Part shown: in pieces, positions 41,695-52,006 of the stretch
How positions within the stretch are numbered: position 1 is the stretch's first letter
How the letters are laid out: each line of letters opens with the position of its first letter
Assembly: GCA_018136815.1 (NCBI GenBank)
Contig: CM030938.1
Span: 4,169,448 to 4,233,447 of the forward strand
Source: Isochrysis galbana
Taxonomy: Eukaryota > Haptophyta > Isochrysidales > Isochrysidaceae
Direction: 5' to 3'
DNA: 64,000 bases
Position numbers and translations under genes: made by a program
The notes under the pieces: generated by a model
Told to the model about the DNA's origin: nothing
What the model saw: only the letters and a program-made list of their open reading frames with translations
The model's database searches: none

Positions 41695-42645
41695 ACCCGA
41701 ATCGACACCTTTTAGCAATTCTTGGAGGTGGGGAGTTAATTCCGAATCGACATAAGCTTTGATTGTACGAAGCAGATCATCACGACTCATATTGATGATT
41801 GTTTTCGCAGTGAATTTCTTGCTCAACTCAAGCCCCGTCTCCCCCCTCCCCGCCTTCTGCGATGCGCGCGCCGCCCGGGCATCGGCTCTCGCATCGGGGG
41901 GGTGTTGCAGGTAAAGGGGGGGCCTTGTACACTTCCCCCTCGTACGTTCCGTTTTTAGGTCTTCCCGCGCGACTCCCTCCCTCTCCGTCGCCGCGCCCCA
42001 GTTCCCTTCTCCCCCGCTCCCCCGCATCGTCCCGTATCGGCCCGTCCCCCCTCCCGCCTCTCCTCTCCTCTCTCCGGCTCCCCCGCGGAAGCCCTCTCCC
42101 CCCTCTCCCCCCCCCGTCTCTCCCCGAGTGCTTCCTTGAGTTTCCGGCCCCCTTTTGTCTATTTCTTTCCCGCGCGATTCCTTTCCCCCCCGCGCGTGAC
42201 GTTTTCCCTCGGTGTCCTGACTACGCTCCGCGCTATCGCTCGAGCGCCCTCTGTGCCCCCTCGTCCGTCCTTCGTTCTCGTTCTCGTGCTGCTGTGCCCC
42301 GTGATGGCTGAGAGCGCGCCCGTGCCTTCTGCCCCGTCCCTGCACGCTTCCCCGGCTCCCCATTGTTAACCCCCCATGCTCCAATTGGGCCATACATCTC
42401 ATGTTACAGTTCATCCTCCACTCACACCCAGCCGCACCACAGCCACGGCTCCATTCGATCCACCACAAGGCTAGTCGGGAGGCGAGGGCGGGGTGGACCA
42501 TGTGGACGTCGTGGTCGGGTGGGGCAGAGGCCTGCGAGCGCTTGGGCTCCGGCGGCTTGGAGCGGCCCCGATGGCCGATGGTGGGGGCGTCGTGACTGTG
42601 CGGGGTTAAGAAGGGGGAGCCGTCAGCGCGCGCTCCATCGCTCAA
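41617..42645 (-). mobile_element. Second LINE-family copy, minus strand, chimeric and broken
   Basis: On the minus strand it starts near 42645 with the same head (ATGGAGCGCGCGCTGACGGC, soon frame-broken). It continues through KPPEPKRSQASAPPD, then a Gly/Arg-rich stretch corresponding to the dispersed repeat shared with 32990-33320, and ends with a charged segment (MSRDDLLRTIKAYVDSELTP) near 41700-41800. It faces the large LINE head to head, the two heads separated by only a few bases (42646-42662). Confidence 0.65.
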
Positions 42646-42654
42646 ACTATAACA

Positions 42655-45400
42655 ATAGTTTTCTTAAACTATTGTTATAGTTTTAGCGATGGAGCGCGCG
42701 CCGACCGCTCCCACCTCCCAGCCCCCCGCCGTCACGACGCCCCAACGGGGCCGCCCCAAACCGCCGGAGCCCAAGCGCCCACAGGCCGCCGCGCCGCCTG
42801 ACAACGACGTCGACATGACGGCACCACCCTCGCCTCCCAAGCTGCCACAGAACCAGGGAACAGGCAGAGTCCTGTTCCCTGGTGACAACCAGACCCAGGG
42901 CAATGCCCTGCCACCCAACCCCTCCGCTCCTCCACCAACTCAAGGACTCCCCATGGGAGGTGGCAGCTCTGCTGCCACCCCCATGGCGGCCACTCCTACC
43001 ATCAGTGCGGCTAGGGTGAACAAAAACAAGAGTATACTAATAAGAATGGGATCGCTTACAGGGGCGCAGGTCCCCGAGACGCTAGCTTATCTTAAAACAC
43101 TCGGCGAAGGCGAGTATGCGACCATTCTAGGAGTCCCTTTCTGGGAAGGGCTAGAAAACGACTCCTTCTGGGAAAAGCTCTACGCAAAGCTTAAGAAAAA
43201 GGTCGCAACCTGGAGGGGTCTGAAGAGTCTCTCCATTCACGGGAGGACGCTACTAGTAAACTTCATAATCTACGGGACGCCGAGATATTGGCTATCCACG
43301 TCCACCCCTCCGGCATGGTTCATGGAGGCCATAGACTCGGACGTTCAAACTATACTATGGGATAGGTCTCCCCGGCTACAGGTGGACGAGCTGGGCTCCT
43401 CGCAAGAGGGTCCGAAATGGATAACCCTTCCGGCATATCCGAGGGTAGGCACGAGCGAAGACGGGCCCCTACTGGGGGTCGGATTACTTCCCATGGCCGA
43501 ACACACGAGGGCGCTCCAAGCGATATGGATAGTCCGATATCTTAACCCGTCAATGGCGGAGTGGAAGATAGTCTTGGATCAATGGTTCAGCCGCACCCCC
43601 TTAGGGCGAGCGGCGGTTTTTTCAAAGGTCGACTCGAAGAGCCTCACGGCTAGCATTCGCGGCAATAACACGCTCCCGGCCTTCTGGAAGCATGCGCTGG
43701 AAAACTTCAGAAGGATCAACTTCCTTAGGGGAGAAATCACACGAGAAGGCACCCAGGGCTCCCCGATATGGCACAATCTTTTCCACAAGCCTCCGGCTAT
43801 TCACCACTCACATAGGTCGAAATGGGAGTCTCTACAGACAGTTATTGTTCACAACACCATAAACCCGGATACGGGGGACGTTTACACTATTGAAGAATGC
43901 GCGGCCTACTTGCCGGACGGAGAACGTTGGATACGCCATAGGGGAAATTACATATCGGTAGGCCCCTTTCTTAAGTCGTGGGAAAAGATTTCTGAGTGGA
44001 CGAGATCAAGACTAATACATACCACTTTCGATTATGTGAACCTTCTTAGAAAACAAGCGAAGACTCCGCCCCCGGCTCCAGAGGAGCAAGAGATAGTCCC
44101 TCAGGAAGATCCGGACGCACACGATCTAGGCGAGATCCTAGTTGACATAGACCATAACTTTTATCTGCGCCGAAGAGGCGACTACCACAAAGTCCAGCTC
44201 AATGTCATGGGAGAGCCCCACATCCACGAGCGGATTAGCCCGCAACTACTGCCCGACGAACTATACACCCCGCTGAAGTGGGGACGTGCGTACGACGGCC
44301 CGGCGGAAACGGCGTACCCGTTACCTCAAGAATACATGCTAAACGGCACGCGTACAACACTAGAGGATGTAAGTGTCAGGGACTTGACTAAAGCGTTCCT
44401 CGCTTTGAGGAAAACCAAAACACAAAAATCCACACTAAGATGGGAAAAAAGGTTACCGGTCCTCTCGGGAAAGTGGAAACAAATATCGCAACTATACAAA
44501 TATAACTTTTTGACGCCTAGAGACTCTTATTTGCATTTCAAACATATCCTACATAGGAGGTTAGCTACAGCGAACCGCTTTGCTGACGATCCAACATGCC
44601 GCTTTTGCGGCATAGCCCCTGAAAGCTCCGCCCACCTGGCCTCATGCATCGCGACGGAGCCCATCTTAGAATTCATAGAAGGACTTCTGGGGATCAACCT
44701 TAGGCCGGGATCCGAAACAGCCCAACGTCTTTTCTGCTATCAAGTGGACAGACCGCACCCCTCCTCGGGATACTTAGGCATCCTGGCGTGGAGGTACATC
44801 CTGACTGACTTTTATAACATCCAATATGGCAACGCGGACGGCAGGTCCGTTAGGTCGATCTTAAGAGCGATCCTTGCGAGATACCACCTATTAGTAACGG
44901 CGAAAGTCGGGTTCTTTCAGAGGCTGAAAAAACAACGAGAGAATATGGGGCTACCCGCCCCGAGTAACAAACACATTAAGAAATTGTTAAGTCCGCTTTA
45001 CACGGTAGACAAGGAGTTTAACCTAGGAACATCGGAAGACCTCCTGCAGGCGGCGAGAGGTCTAGACATCCGTAACATCACCTAAGGCACTTAATACCGC
45101 GTCTCAGAAGAAACCGCGGAGGATATCAATGAGGATCCCACGATATACAGTGGAAGGCAACCCGAATTAACACTAGCTTAAAGGACGAATCACAGTCTCC
45201 AGCCCCCTTCTCTCCAACTCCCGGCCGAAGCAGCGCGCGCGGCCTCCCCGGAACCTGCTTCTCCGATAAAGAGGGAACTGGGAAAGGGGGAGGGGGTTGT
45301 CAGGGGTTAAGGTTGGGTAGTAGGGAGGTACACTAGCACACTGCCTCACGACGCACGCGTAGCGGGGAATTTTAAGAAGATTTTTTTATAACAATAGTTT
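42655..45400 (+). mobile_element. LINE copy: head, internally deleted polyprotein frame and 3' tail
   Basis: The 5' end is the inverted motif AAACTATTGTTATAGTTT. The frame (42689-45085) is followed by about 315 bp of tail ending in GGGGAATTTTAAGAAGATTTTTTT near 45385. The last 50-60 bp of tail recur near 6770-6825. Target duplications could not be identified. Confidence 0.75.
42689..45085 (+). CDS. 798-aa LINE polyprotein derivative: Pro-rich head fused to the post-catalytic half of a reverse transcriptase
   Basis: Residues 1-110 are Pro/Ala-rich and disordered. From about 145 the sequence matches the thumb/linker region that follows the catalytic palm in plant-type LINE proteins: TILGVPFW, FWEKLYAKLKKKVATWRGL, SLSIHGRTLLVNFIIYGTPR, YWLSTSTPPAWF. 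A zinc-binding motif C-x2-C-x8-H-x3-C lies at about 637-653 (CRFCGIAPESSAHLASC), as in the zf-RVT domain. A conserved tail helix ILAWRYILTDFYNIQYG follows. No (Y/F)xDD catalytic motif and no endonuclease domain are present, so it cannot be a complete reverse transcriptase. The frame is nevertheless free of stops for 798 codons, suggesting recent activity by trans-mobilisation, or selection. Confidence 0.8.
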   Translation: MERAPTAPTSQPPAVTTPQRGRPKPPEPKRPQAAAPPDNDVDMTAPPSPPKLPQNQGTGRVLFPGDNQTQGNALPPNPSAPPPTQGLPMGGGSSAATPMAATPTISAARVNKNKSILIRMGSLTGAQVPETLAYLKTLGEGEYATILGVPFWEGLENDSFWEKLYAKLKKKVATWRGLKSLSIHGRTLLVNFIIYGTPRYWLSTSTPPAWFMEAIDSDVQTILWDRSPRLQVDELGSSQEGPKWITLPAYPRVGTSEDGPLLGVGLLPMAEHTRALQAIWIVRYLNPSMAEWKIVLDQWFSRTPLGRAAVFSKVDSKSLTASIRGNNTLPAFWKHALENFRRINFLRGEITREGTQGSPIWHNLFHKPPAIHHSHRSKWESLQTVIVHNTINPDTGDVYTIEECAAYLPDGERWIRHRGNYISVGPFLKSWEKISEWTRSRLIHTTFDYVNLLRKQAKTPPPAPEEQEIVPQEDPDAHDLGEILVDIDHNFYLRRRGDYHKVQLNVMGEPHIHERISPQLLPDELYTPLKWGRAYDGPAETAYPLPQEYMLNGTRTTLEDVSVRDLTKAFLALRKTKTQKSTLRWEKRLPVLSGKWKQISQLYKYNFLTPRDSYLHFKHILHRRLATANRFADDPTCRFCGIAPESSAHLASCIATEPILEFIEGLLGINLRPGSETAQRLFCYQVDRPHPSSGYLGILAWRYILTDFYNIQYGNADGRSVRSILRAILARYHLLVTAKVGFFQRLKKQRENMGLPAPSNKHIKKLLSPLYTVDKEFNLGTSEDLLQAARGLDIRNIT

Positions 45401-45771
45401 TCTATCGCTTCAACGATAGTTGACGAGCTAATACCAAGTGTCAAACAAACATTCCTAGCCTAAAGGCTATGAGTACAACGTATAGTCAACATGGTGGAAC
45501 GCCACGGAAACCGGCGACCAAGGAGAGTAGGGGAACTACACTAGGTTAGACCGTTGGAAGCGAGCAGGCCATTGCGGGGGGAGCCTACGCGGGCGTGGTC
45601 CCTGCACTCCCGGCCGGCGGACCACACCCATGAGTGAAGTCAGACCGAGGACCTCTCGTCTCAACCGCTCCCATCTCAGCTACCCACCTCAGCATTCTGG
45701 GGTTGCGTGGGAGCGCCCACGTAGTGCGCCGTGGATGTGAGCAGACCACTGACGACGGGAAGAGGAGAGAT
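45401..45771. other. Intergenic, no supported gene
   Basis: GC-rich stretch 45480-45720 with short complementary words (GGCGTGGTCC and GGACCACACC at 45589-45630), possibly a structured tail sequence. No RNA family is recognised. Confidence 0.35.
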
Positions 45772-46392
45772 TCATGCGTGGTGCTCGTCGCGCCGCACGA
45801 GTTTGCATAGCAACGTGTTGTTCTCCATCACCATCGTTGACAGCTCGCTTAGCGCTGCCTTCATCTCCGCCATCTGCCTGTGCAAGTCGGCAAGTCCGGT
45901 GCCGGCCGCACCCGTGATGGGGATTGCGAGCTCTTCCGAGGAATTTGGTTCGCTGGAGACGCCTTCGCCAACACTGATATTGATCAGGGGTGGAGGGGGG
46001 AGGAGCGCCTCAGAAGACGCAGGTTCGTCGACGCCCCCCCACAAGTAATGCAAGGAGGGTGGGAGCTGCTTCCATCGGAAGCCCTTGAGCGCCCGACGGG
46101 TGCCCCTCTTCTCAAAAGGGTCACAAGTCTCAGTGGAATCGCCCAATAACTCTCGGGCCACGACGGCCTTGAGCACCAGAGCAGACTTCGCACGGCCGGA
46201 ATACACGTGGACGGAGAACTGATTGGCGACGTACACATTGAAGCGTTGTATGCAGACGTGGCGGAGCACCTGGTAAAAGTCCGACTGCCACACAAGGCAG
46301 CCTTCCTCGCGTTCGAGGTGCTGGTCGCGCATGTACTGCACACATTCGGTGAAGACGCTGCGGGCATCGCGCCTTTCAGGTGGAAGCTCCAT
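45772..46392 (-). CDS. Hypothetical protein (206 aa), function unknown
   Basis: Single ATG-initiated frame. The N-terminal half looks globular (RSVFTECVQYMRDQ, WQSDFYQVLRHVCIQRFNVY, VANQFSVHVYSGRAKSALVL), followed by RRALKGFRWKQLPPSLHYLW, an acidic/Pro linker, and a short C-terminal coiled coil (LADLHRQMAEMKAALSELST). No family is recognised. The + strand sequence just upstream is purine-rich (46484-46565), i.e. pyrimidine-rich on the coding strand, as for other genes here, which supports it being real. Confidence 0.55.
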   Translation of the reverse strand: MELPPERRDARSVFTECVQYMRDQHLEREEGCLVWQSDFYQVLRHVCIQRFNVYVANQFSVHVYSGRAKSALVLKAVVARELLGDSTETCDPFEKRGTRRALKGFRWKQLPPSLHYLWGGVDEPASSEALLPPPPLINISVGEGVSSEPNSSEELAIPITGAAGTGLADLHRQMAEMKAALSELSTMVMENNTLLCKLVRRDEHHA

Positions 46393-46969
46393 GCTGACGA
46401 GGGGGACCTCCCCTCCTCCCCTCTTGATTGGGCGGAGCGGCGCCCCCCCGCCCCCCCCCCTCCCCCCGTGGTGTGACGGGGCGGGGGGAGGGAGGGGGGA
46501 AGGGAGGGGGAAGGGAAGGGGGTGCGTTCACAGAAAAGAAACGCAGCGGGAAGAGAAGAAAGAAGAGGGAGATGCTCTTGGCCGTCGGAATGAAGTCGAC
46601 GAATCCAATTCTTTGGGCAGAAAGGATCTCTCTTTCACGGTGTGCCTCTTCCGACAGTCAACGACCACCTCGGAATTTGAATCACACACCGCACATGGTT
46701 TCATACGAAGAAGGGTCGTTTTACTCTTGTGACGCAGGGGCAACATGCGGAGGCTGCCAGAATCTCTCCGCCGTCCACTTCACACTCTACTACTACTCTA
46801 ATTTTGTTCTCTCTCTCTCTCCTGGTCTCCGCATGTTTGTGTGGCACCTCTGCCGCGCTGCGCTCCCTCATGAACCACTCGGAGTTTTCCAAAGTAAACA
46901 TCTTGTCTCCGACCACCGCTCAGTTAAGAGGAGCGGCCGTCTCCGGGAGGAAGGACGCGCCCGCCAGCA
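46393..46969. other. Intergenic, G-rich then unremarkable
   Basis: C and G runs at 46444-46520. No other feature. Confidence 0.5.
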
Positions 46970-46977
46970 GTGCGTAC

Positions 46978-47076
46978 CCTAGATGGGAAATACGTATTTA
47001 CAGTTTTTGGACAGAGGCCAAATACATATGTATTTGGCTGTATTTGCAGGCCCCAGCACCGTATTTCCCATCTAGG
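46978..47076. mobile_element. hAT-type MITE, 99 bp, with exact 8-bp target duplication
   Basis: The ends CCTAGATGGGAAATACG and CGTATTTCCCATCTAGG are perfect inverted copies. GTGCGTAC flanks both sides exactly (46970-46977 and 47077-47084). The core AAATACATATGTATTT is shared with the 183-bp element at 17622. It appears to be an internally deleted sibling. Confidence 0.92.
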
Positions 47077-47084
47077 GTGCGTAC

Positions 47085-48129
47085 CCATCGGCAGACCGGC
47101 GGGCCCGCCCCGACAGCAGAGACGTTCACACCGTCGAATCATGGGCTCCACGGAGGGCTGATTTCCACGAGAGCTCGGCGGGCGGCCCACCCGATCAGCG
47201 GGACTATGTGGGTGGCCCCTGTGTATTTGGTGTCTAGCGGGGGCCCGGAGTTTTACTCGTAGCTTGTAGAACTCTTCACTCGTAATTCGCCCTTCGCTCC
47301 TTGCCGTCGCGCCCCTTTGTGGCCTGTCTCGCTCCTGTTTCGCTCCTTTGCACCGTGGGCCTTGCTCTGTCTTTGGTCTTTGGTCCCTCCTTCCGATTAT
47401 CAGTGACGGAGTGACGGTGAGAGCAGCCTGGCACCCTTGTTGGGGCCGGACTGCGCGGCCAGCTGCGGGCGCGCGACCGCTATCCAGCGTGGGGTATCCC
47501 TCGTCCGCTCGTCCGCGCTCTCGCTCGCATGGGCCGGCTCGTAGCACCCCACCTCCACTTCCACCTTGGAGACGTCGCCGACGCCCTCCTCATCGTCGGC
47601 GTCACCCGCAAACAGGTAGGGCTCAGGGTTGTTGGGCGGAACGTCGTTGTCTGATGGATAAGACTCGCACATGGGGTCAAGACCATGGCCTGCAGCAGTC
47701 TCCCCGCCCTCCGAGTCCTCAGGGTCAGCCCCGACATGGCCTGCCATGAGGGCGGCGCGAAGCACCTTCGCGGATGCGGATGCTTCCCCATAGGCGATGG
47801 CGTGAGTCGGTACCGTGAGTGCGTGGTCTTTATAGCTAGAGCTAGCGGTAGTAGCCTGAATCTCCAGATGTTTTTTTTTACTTATGACGCTTGCTTCCGG
47901 CAATGGGCTAATGCTTACTTAAGGTCAAATTTATATAAGCACCATCACTGACTAATCTACTCCCAATCCCATTCTATATTTCAACACGAATAAGAGAGCA
48001 AATATAGGAATAAGTAAGAGTCATGTGACAGGTCTGGGCCGGGAGGGGGGCGGCCGCGCGAGCGAGCACAGGAAGCAAGGGAGAAAGGGGGAGGCGGTGG
48101 AGGGGGAGAGAGGGAACGTGCGCCTGCAA
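47085..48129. other. Intergenic; possible minus-strand frame 47400-47903
   Basis: The 167-codon minus frame is acidic (GDADDEEGVGDVSKVEVEVG) and without known motifs; I give it low weight. A GA-rich leader (48040-48118) precedes the next gene. Confidence 0.35.
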
Positions 48130-48795
48130 ATGCCGAGGAAGCGGAGCCGTGCAGCTGCCACCGTGGGCGAGCTGGGCGGCGTGGTCTCGAGTAAGGTCTT
48201 CTTCATCCGCACCGATGCGCGTGCGGCCTGTGAGAGCTCAGCGCCGTCTCAGACCAGCCTCAAGGCTGCACTCTCCTCACCTTTCGAGCCCAGTTGGCCA
48301 CACGTGCCGGCAGCGCTCGTCTCACAACTGCTCTCTGCTATCTCTGCTGAGTGCACGGTGGCGATTAGTGGACAGCGTGCAGGACCAGGGGTCATCGTCG
48401 GTCTAAGGGCAGCTACTCGTGCCCTGCGTAGAGGCGAACTCAGCGCGCTAATCGCGGTTGCAGAGCTCCAGCCCCCTATGCTGCTAGCTGGTCTGGCGGT
48501 GCTCGCTGATGCCAAAGACACTCATCTGTCGGTCATTCCATCTACTTCGACTGTCTTGGGCCAGCCGTTTGGTCTCTTGCGAGCGGCAGTCATCGGTTTT
48601 TCGTCGAGCCACTTTGCTCCTAGCCACCAGCTTGTCAAGCTCGTCGTGTCGGTGCCACGGCCAAAGCCATGCTGGTTGCCACGAAAACGTGCCATCCCCA
48701 AGCCCAAGGGACTCAGCATTGACGATCAGAGCTCGGAATGGCAGAATCGAGCCGATCTGGGGCTCAAATCCATACGCAATCCCGTCGTTGCATGA
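48130..48795 (+). CDS. Rpp38/L7Ae-like RNA-binding protein, RNase P/MRP subunit candidate (221 aa)
   Basis: The ATG at 48130 (MPRKRSRAAATVG) gives a basic N-terminus; an upstream in-frame start would add low-complexity sequence. The core VIVGLRAATRALRRGELSAL followed by AVAELQPPMLLAGLAVLADA, then TSTVLGQPFGLLRAAVIGFS, matches the L7Ae/Rpp38 alpha-beta-alpha fold. GLxxVTRALERxEL and KPAML-type blocks are the family's RNA-contact and core helices. The following PRPKPCWLPRKR resembles the Rpp38 C-terminal segment. Rpp38 binds kink-turns in RNase P and RNase MRP RNAs in the nucleus/nucleolus and contributes to tRNA 5' processing. A further exon at about 48895-49080 (TELGANAVPPATTSVVDVVL) is possible but unproven. 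Confidence 0.7.
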   Translation: MPRKRSRAAATVGELGGVVSSKVFFIRTDARAACESSAPSQTSLKAALSSPFEPSWPHVPAALVSQLLSAISAECTVAISGQRAGPGVIVGLRAATRALRRGELSALIAVAELQPPMLLAGLAVLADAKDTHLSVIPSTSTVLGQPFGLLRAAVIGFSSSHFAPSHQLVKLVVSVPRPKPCWLPRKRAIPKPKGLSIDDQSSEWQNRADLGLKSIRNPVVA

Positions 48796-49883
48796 TGCGA
48801 AAATAGACCAAGAATACACGGAACACAGCCGCAATCGGCACATTGCAGTGTCATTCATCACAACGTCCTTTTTCATAATACGTACAGCCCATGTAGTTTG
48901 ACTGAGCTGGGCGCGAACGCTGTGCCACCCGCTACTACTAGCGTTGTGGATGTGGTCCTAGCAAGCGCCACGAACCTAGCGAGCAATAGGCGTCTACTAC
49001 AGGGATTCGTGGAGGAGGAAGCATGGCGGCGGGTAGAGCTACCGCAGGTGTCGCAGACATCTCCACTCATCAATCGCTGAGGAAGCAACAGATTGTGAAG
49101 AAAAAAATCATTCTTGAAGGTGCCCGCTATGCTTCACTGAGACCGAGCCTGTTGAAGGGAAGCGCACGGAAGGTTTCTAGCGCTTCTTTCTAGAATAGCG
49201 GCAGGCGGCTTTTCCCAAATAATATGCCGTCGTTTAGTCGGTGGTAGGTGGGGATTGTCGAGACCACTGCCGCTCTGCCTAGTTAGTCCATTCCGTGTCG
49301 GAGCGAATAAGCTCGTTTCCTCTTTGGAAACGAGCCGCGGAGGCGCACCGGCGGCTAGCGCGGCGCACGCCGGTTCATCCGGGGAGCCCGGAACGGGCTC
49401 ATCGGGAGAACGGGGAGGGCAAATGACGGGCATGTGAAATGTCCAGATTGAAATTCTCCCCGTCGTCGAGGGTCACGTGGATGTTCCTAGGGAAGCGGTG
49501 CCCTAGCTAGGGCGGATGTGTCCGTCTAGACATAGAAATGCCGAATCGGGAATCGGGCGCTTGCCCGATTCCACTTTGGTGATCCTCTCGAGGGTGGTCT
49601 TGGCGCGCGCCCCAACATCAGATTTGATGTCAGCTCAGCCCCTGCGAGCAGGCAGGGGCGGAGGATGGTTGTACAGGCCCACTGAGGGGGTGTCTGTGAT
49701 GGAGAGAGGGGGGCACGAGCGCCCCCCCATTGGCCATTGGCCTCTTACTTAATTATAAAAGTTGTCTGAGAATAAGAATAAACTAAAAGTTAATGGTAAG
49801 AATAAGAATATTATAGTATGAAGTTTTTTGCTGCGCCACGTCACCACGCATGCACGGCGCACCAAAGAACATTCGCCACGGCC
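48796..49883. other. Intergenic; dispersed repeat at about 49295-49430 (inverse of 23690-23840)
   Basis: The 49295-49430 copy shows GTCGGAGCGAATAAGCTC, GGAAACGAGCCGCGG, GGAGCCCGGAACGGGCTC. At about 49620-49720 lies a relative of the 14385/36010 repeat family (AGAGAGGGGGGCACGAGC). Confidence 0.6.
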
Positions 49884-52006
49884 TTATCCTCGAACGGAAT
49901 TATCTTGCTTAGCAAAGTGCACCGTTGCCCGACTTTGGAGCCTTCTCGCTCTTGCAGACAGCTTTTCCTCCAGGTAGTCGGCCGGCCTCCATAAAGTTGC
50001 CAGGGGCATTGGATGATGCTCATCCTCTGAGTGAATTAGTCTCCTCCCAGAACTTGCTGGGGAATTGGGCTCGGTCCAAGGCCACTGACCAGTGCACACA
50101 GCCACGCTGGTAGCCGTGGGGAGCTCGATGCGCACCGCAGGTAACGTGGCGCGTAGCTCTCGCATGGCAGGGAAAAAATCGAGATTTGACGCCGACCACG
50201 CCCACGAGCCTGCGTAACCGCTGTCAGCCAAATATTGATACTGATGCGTCGCGTTGAGTCCTCCCGAATGAATACCTCCCGCAAACTCGCCGACAACCAA
50301 CGGCTTCCTCAGCCCATAGCCACCTGCGTGCTTGCTAAAGGGCTGTGTTTTCGTGTATCCTTTTCGCGCTGGTGAGTAGGAATGCACTTGGACGTAGTCC
50401 AGTCGCGCGCCTGATGGCATGAGAGCACTGTCCATCCAGACGTTCGAGTCGCCCATCTTTGGTGCGTAGGGCAGAGCATCTAAGGCGGCTGCAAGGCATT
50501 CTGTTGAGTAGTAATTGAAGGCGTTGGGGCCAAGGTTCGAGGAAATGGTTGCCTCGGACCATGCTCCAATCGTGACCAAGGCCCATGGATCGGCGGCATG
50601 GATCGCTGCAGCCTGCAACCCAATGAAAAGCAGCACATGCTTCATCGGTATTGCGGGGCCCCCGCCGCGCTCAGCGGTCTGTTCCCAACCTGCGCCCGTA
50701 CCGATGAGCACCGTTGTATCAAAGCAAGGGTTTGGATGCGCTTCACCCACGAGTACAGATCCCTGGGGGGATGAGGCATGCGAGTGGGAGCGAGGTTGCG
50801 GGCTTCGAAGAGGAAGGAGGGCTCAAGGCAGCGACTCATGTGCTCCGTCGCCCGTTACATGCCAATGCTCCGCTATCGCGCCTCTTACCTCAGGTTCGTT
50901 TATGATGTCCCAACTAGCGAGAGCCTGTTCAGGAGACAAAATGTTCAGGACTATTAGAATGTTAGATAACGAGGTTATTCGTGGATCAACATCGGGAAAT
51001 GCGCAAGGTTGCGGGGTCCTCAAAGCAGCGGCCGTTGGTGTACGCATACCGGCTCGCCCGCCAGGGCTGTGACCATTGGGGTGAGGACGTTGTCGATGTA
51101 AGAACATAGCCGCGGCAGCGAACCAAAAAGACCATATTCCCCACTCGTGTTACTCAGAGAGGCAGCGTCCCACAAAACGAAAGTAACCAGGAGACCTAAG
51201 TCCTGCATATGACCGTGCAGTGTGCGATCGATCACGATCAAACCCACTCGCTCGAGCATCGCATGCCATGCCGCCACTAGGGTCCCATATAGAGCCTTAC
51301 CTGAGCCCCTCGCAAGTAGCGCCGCATGTCGGCTATAAGCGTCTCCCGGTTGTCCGTAGCAACGACAAACCCCGTGGCATTGAATACTGGTGTGAACGAG
51401 GAGTGACCATGCACGAAAACTCGGACCGAATTTGCCCCAGCCTGCGTGGTGGAGCGGAAATGACATCTTCGCGGGGAGTTTCTTGCTACTATAACCGCTT
51501 AAGATGGCTGCCAACTGCGCGGAGATCGAGCGCACCTTGCTCGCATTCAATAGGACTTGGCGCATCTGACAGAAATGAGCAACACCACGATCGCGGCCAA
51601 AGTCGTGCCCGTACGAGAGCCAGGGGTGATTGATCCCAGAGAGGAACACTGGCGAGATGCCATTCCACTCGAATCGAACGCCTCGAACTGCGAGCTTATT
51701 TGCTGGCGCCGGCAAGGAACCACGAGGAGCGAGGTCGTCGAGAGAACGAGGCGGTGGTGGTGCTCCTACCCGCGGACCAACGGGCGGCACTCCTTGCGCG
51801 GCGCTTCTTGCAGAGAGAGCGAGCAGCATCCTTGAGCCGAGCGCGGCCAGTGCGGCTGCGGCTGCCACGAGCAGCAGCCAGCCTACATTGAGGCCGAGGA
51901 CAACGAGGGCGCGAGGGCGCGAGGCAGAGGTTGAGCTCGCAAGCTCGCTTGCCTCCTCGTCCACCCCCTCCTCCACTCGGCGCACTGGCATGAAGCCCGC
52001 AAGCAT
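49884..52006 (-). CDS. GH5 mannan endo-beta-1,4-mannosidase-like enzyme, type II membrane anchored, five exons (559 aa)
   Basis: Exons (minus): 52006-51536, 51441-51301, 51202-51050, 50924-50889, 50762-49884; all four introns are GT-AG and phase 0, total 560 codons. A single helix (LNVGWLLLVAAAAALAALGS) at about residues 38-57 anchors the N-terminus. Catalytic part: FLSGINHPWLSYGHDFG; GANSVRVFVHGHSS; LLVTFVLWDAASL; WDIINEPE with the predicted acid/base Glu265; PCFDTTVLIGTGAGW; ALVTIGAWSEA; KPLVVGEFAGG with nucleophile Glu426; YAGSWAWSASNL. This layout, including CFDTT...GSGAGW, is that of GH5 mannanases from animals and protists, which cleave beta-1,4-mannan. A role in wall or scale polysaccharide turnover is inferred. 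The last about 60 residues after ELPTATS are unlike the family and could include an undetected intron. Confidence 0.87.

Noticed and set aside
45420-45720. Possible structured non-coding RNA downstream of the LINE
   Set aside because: Only short complementary words; no known RNA family recognised.
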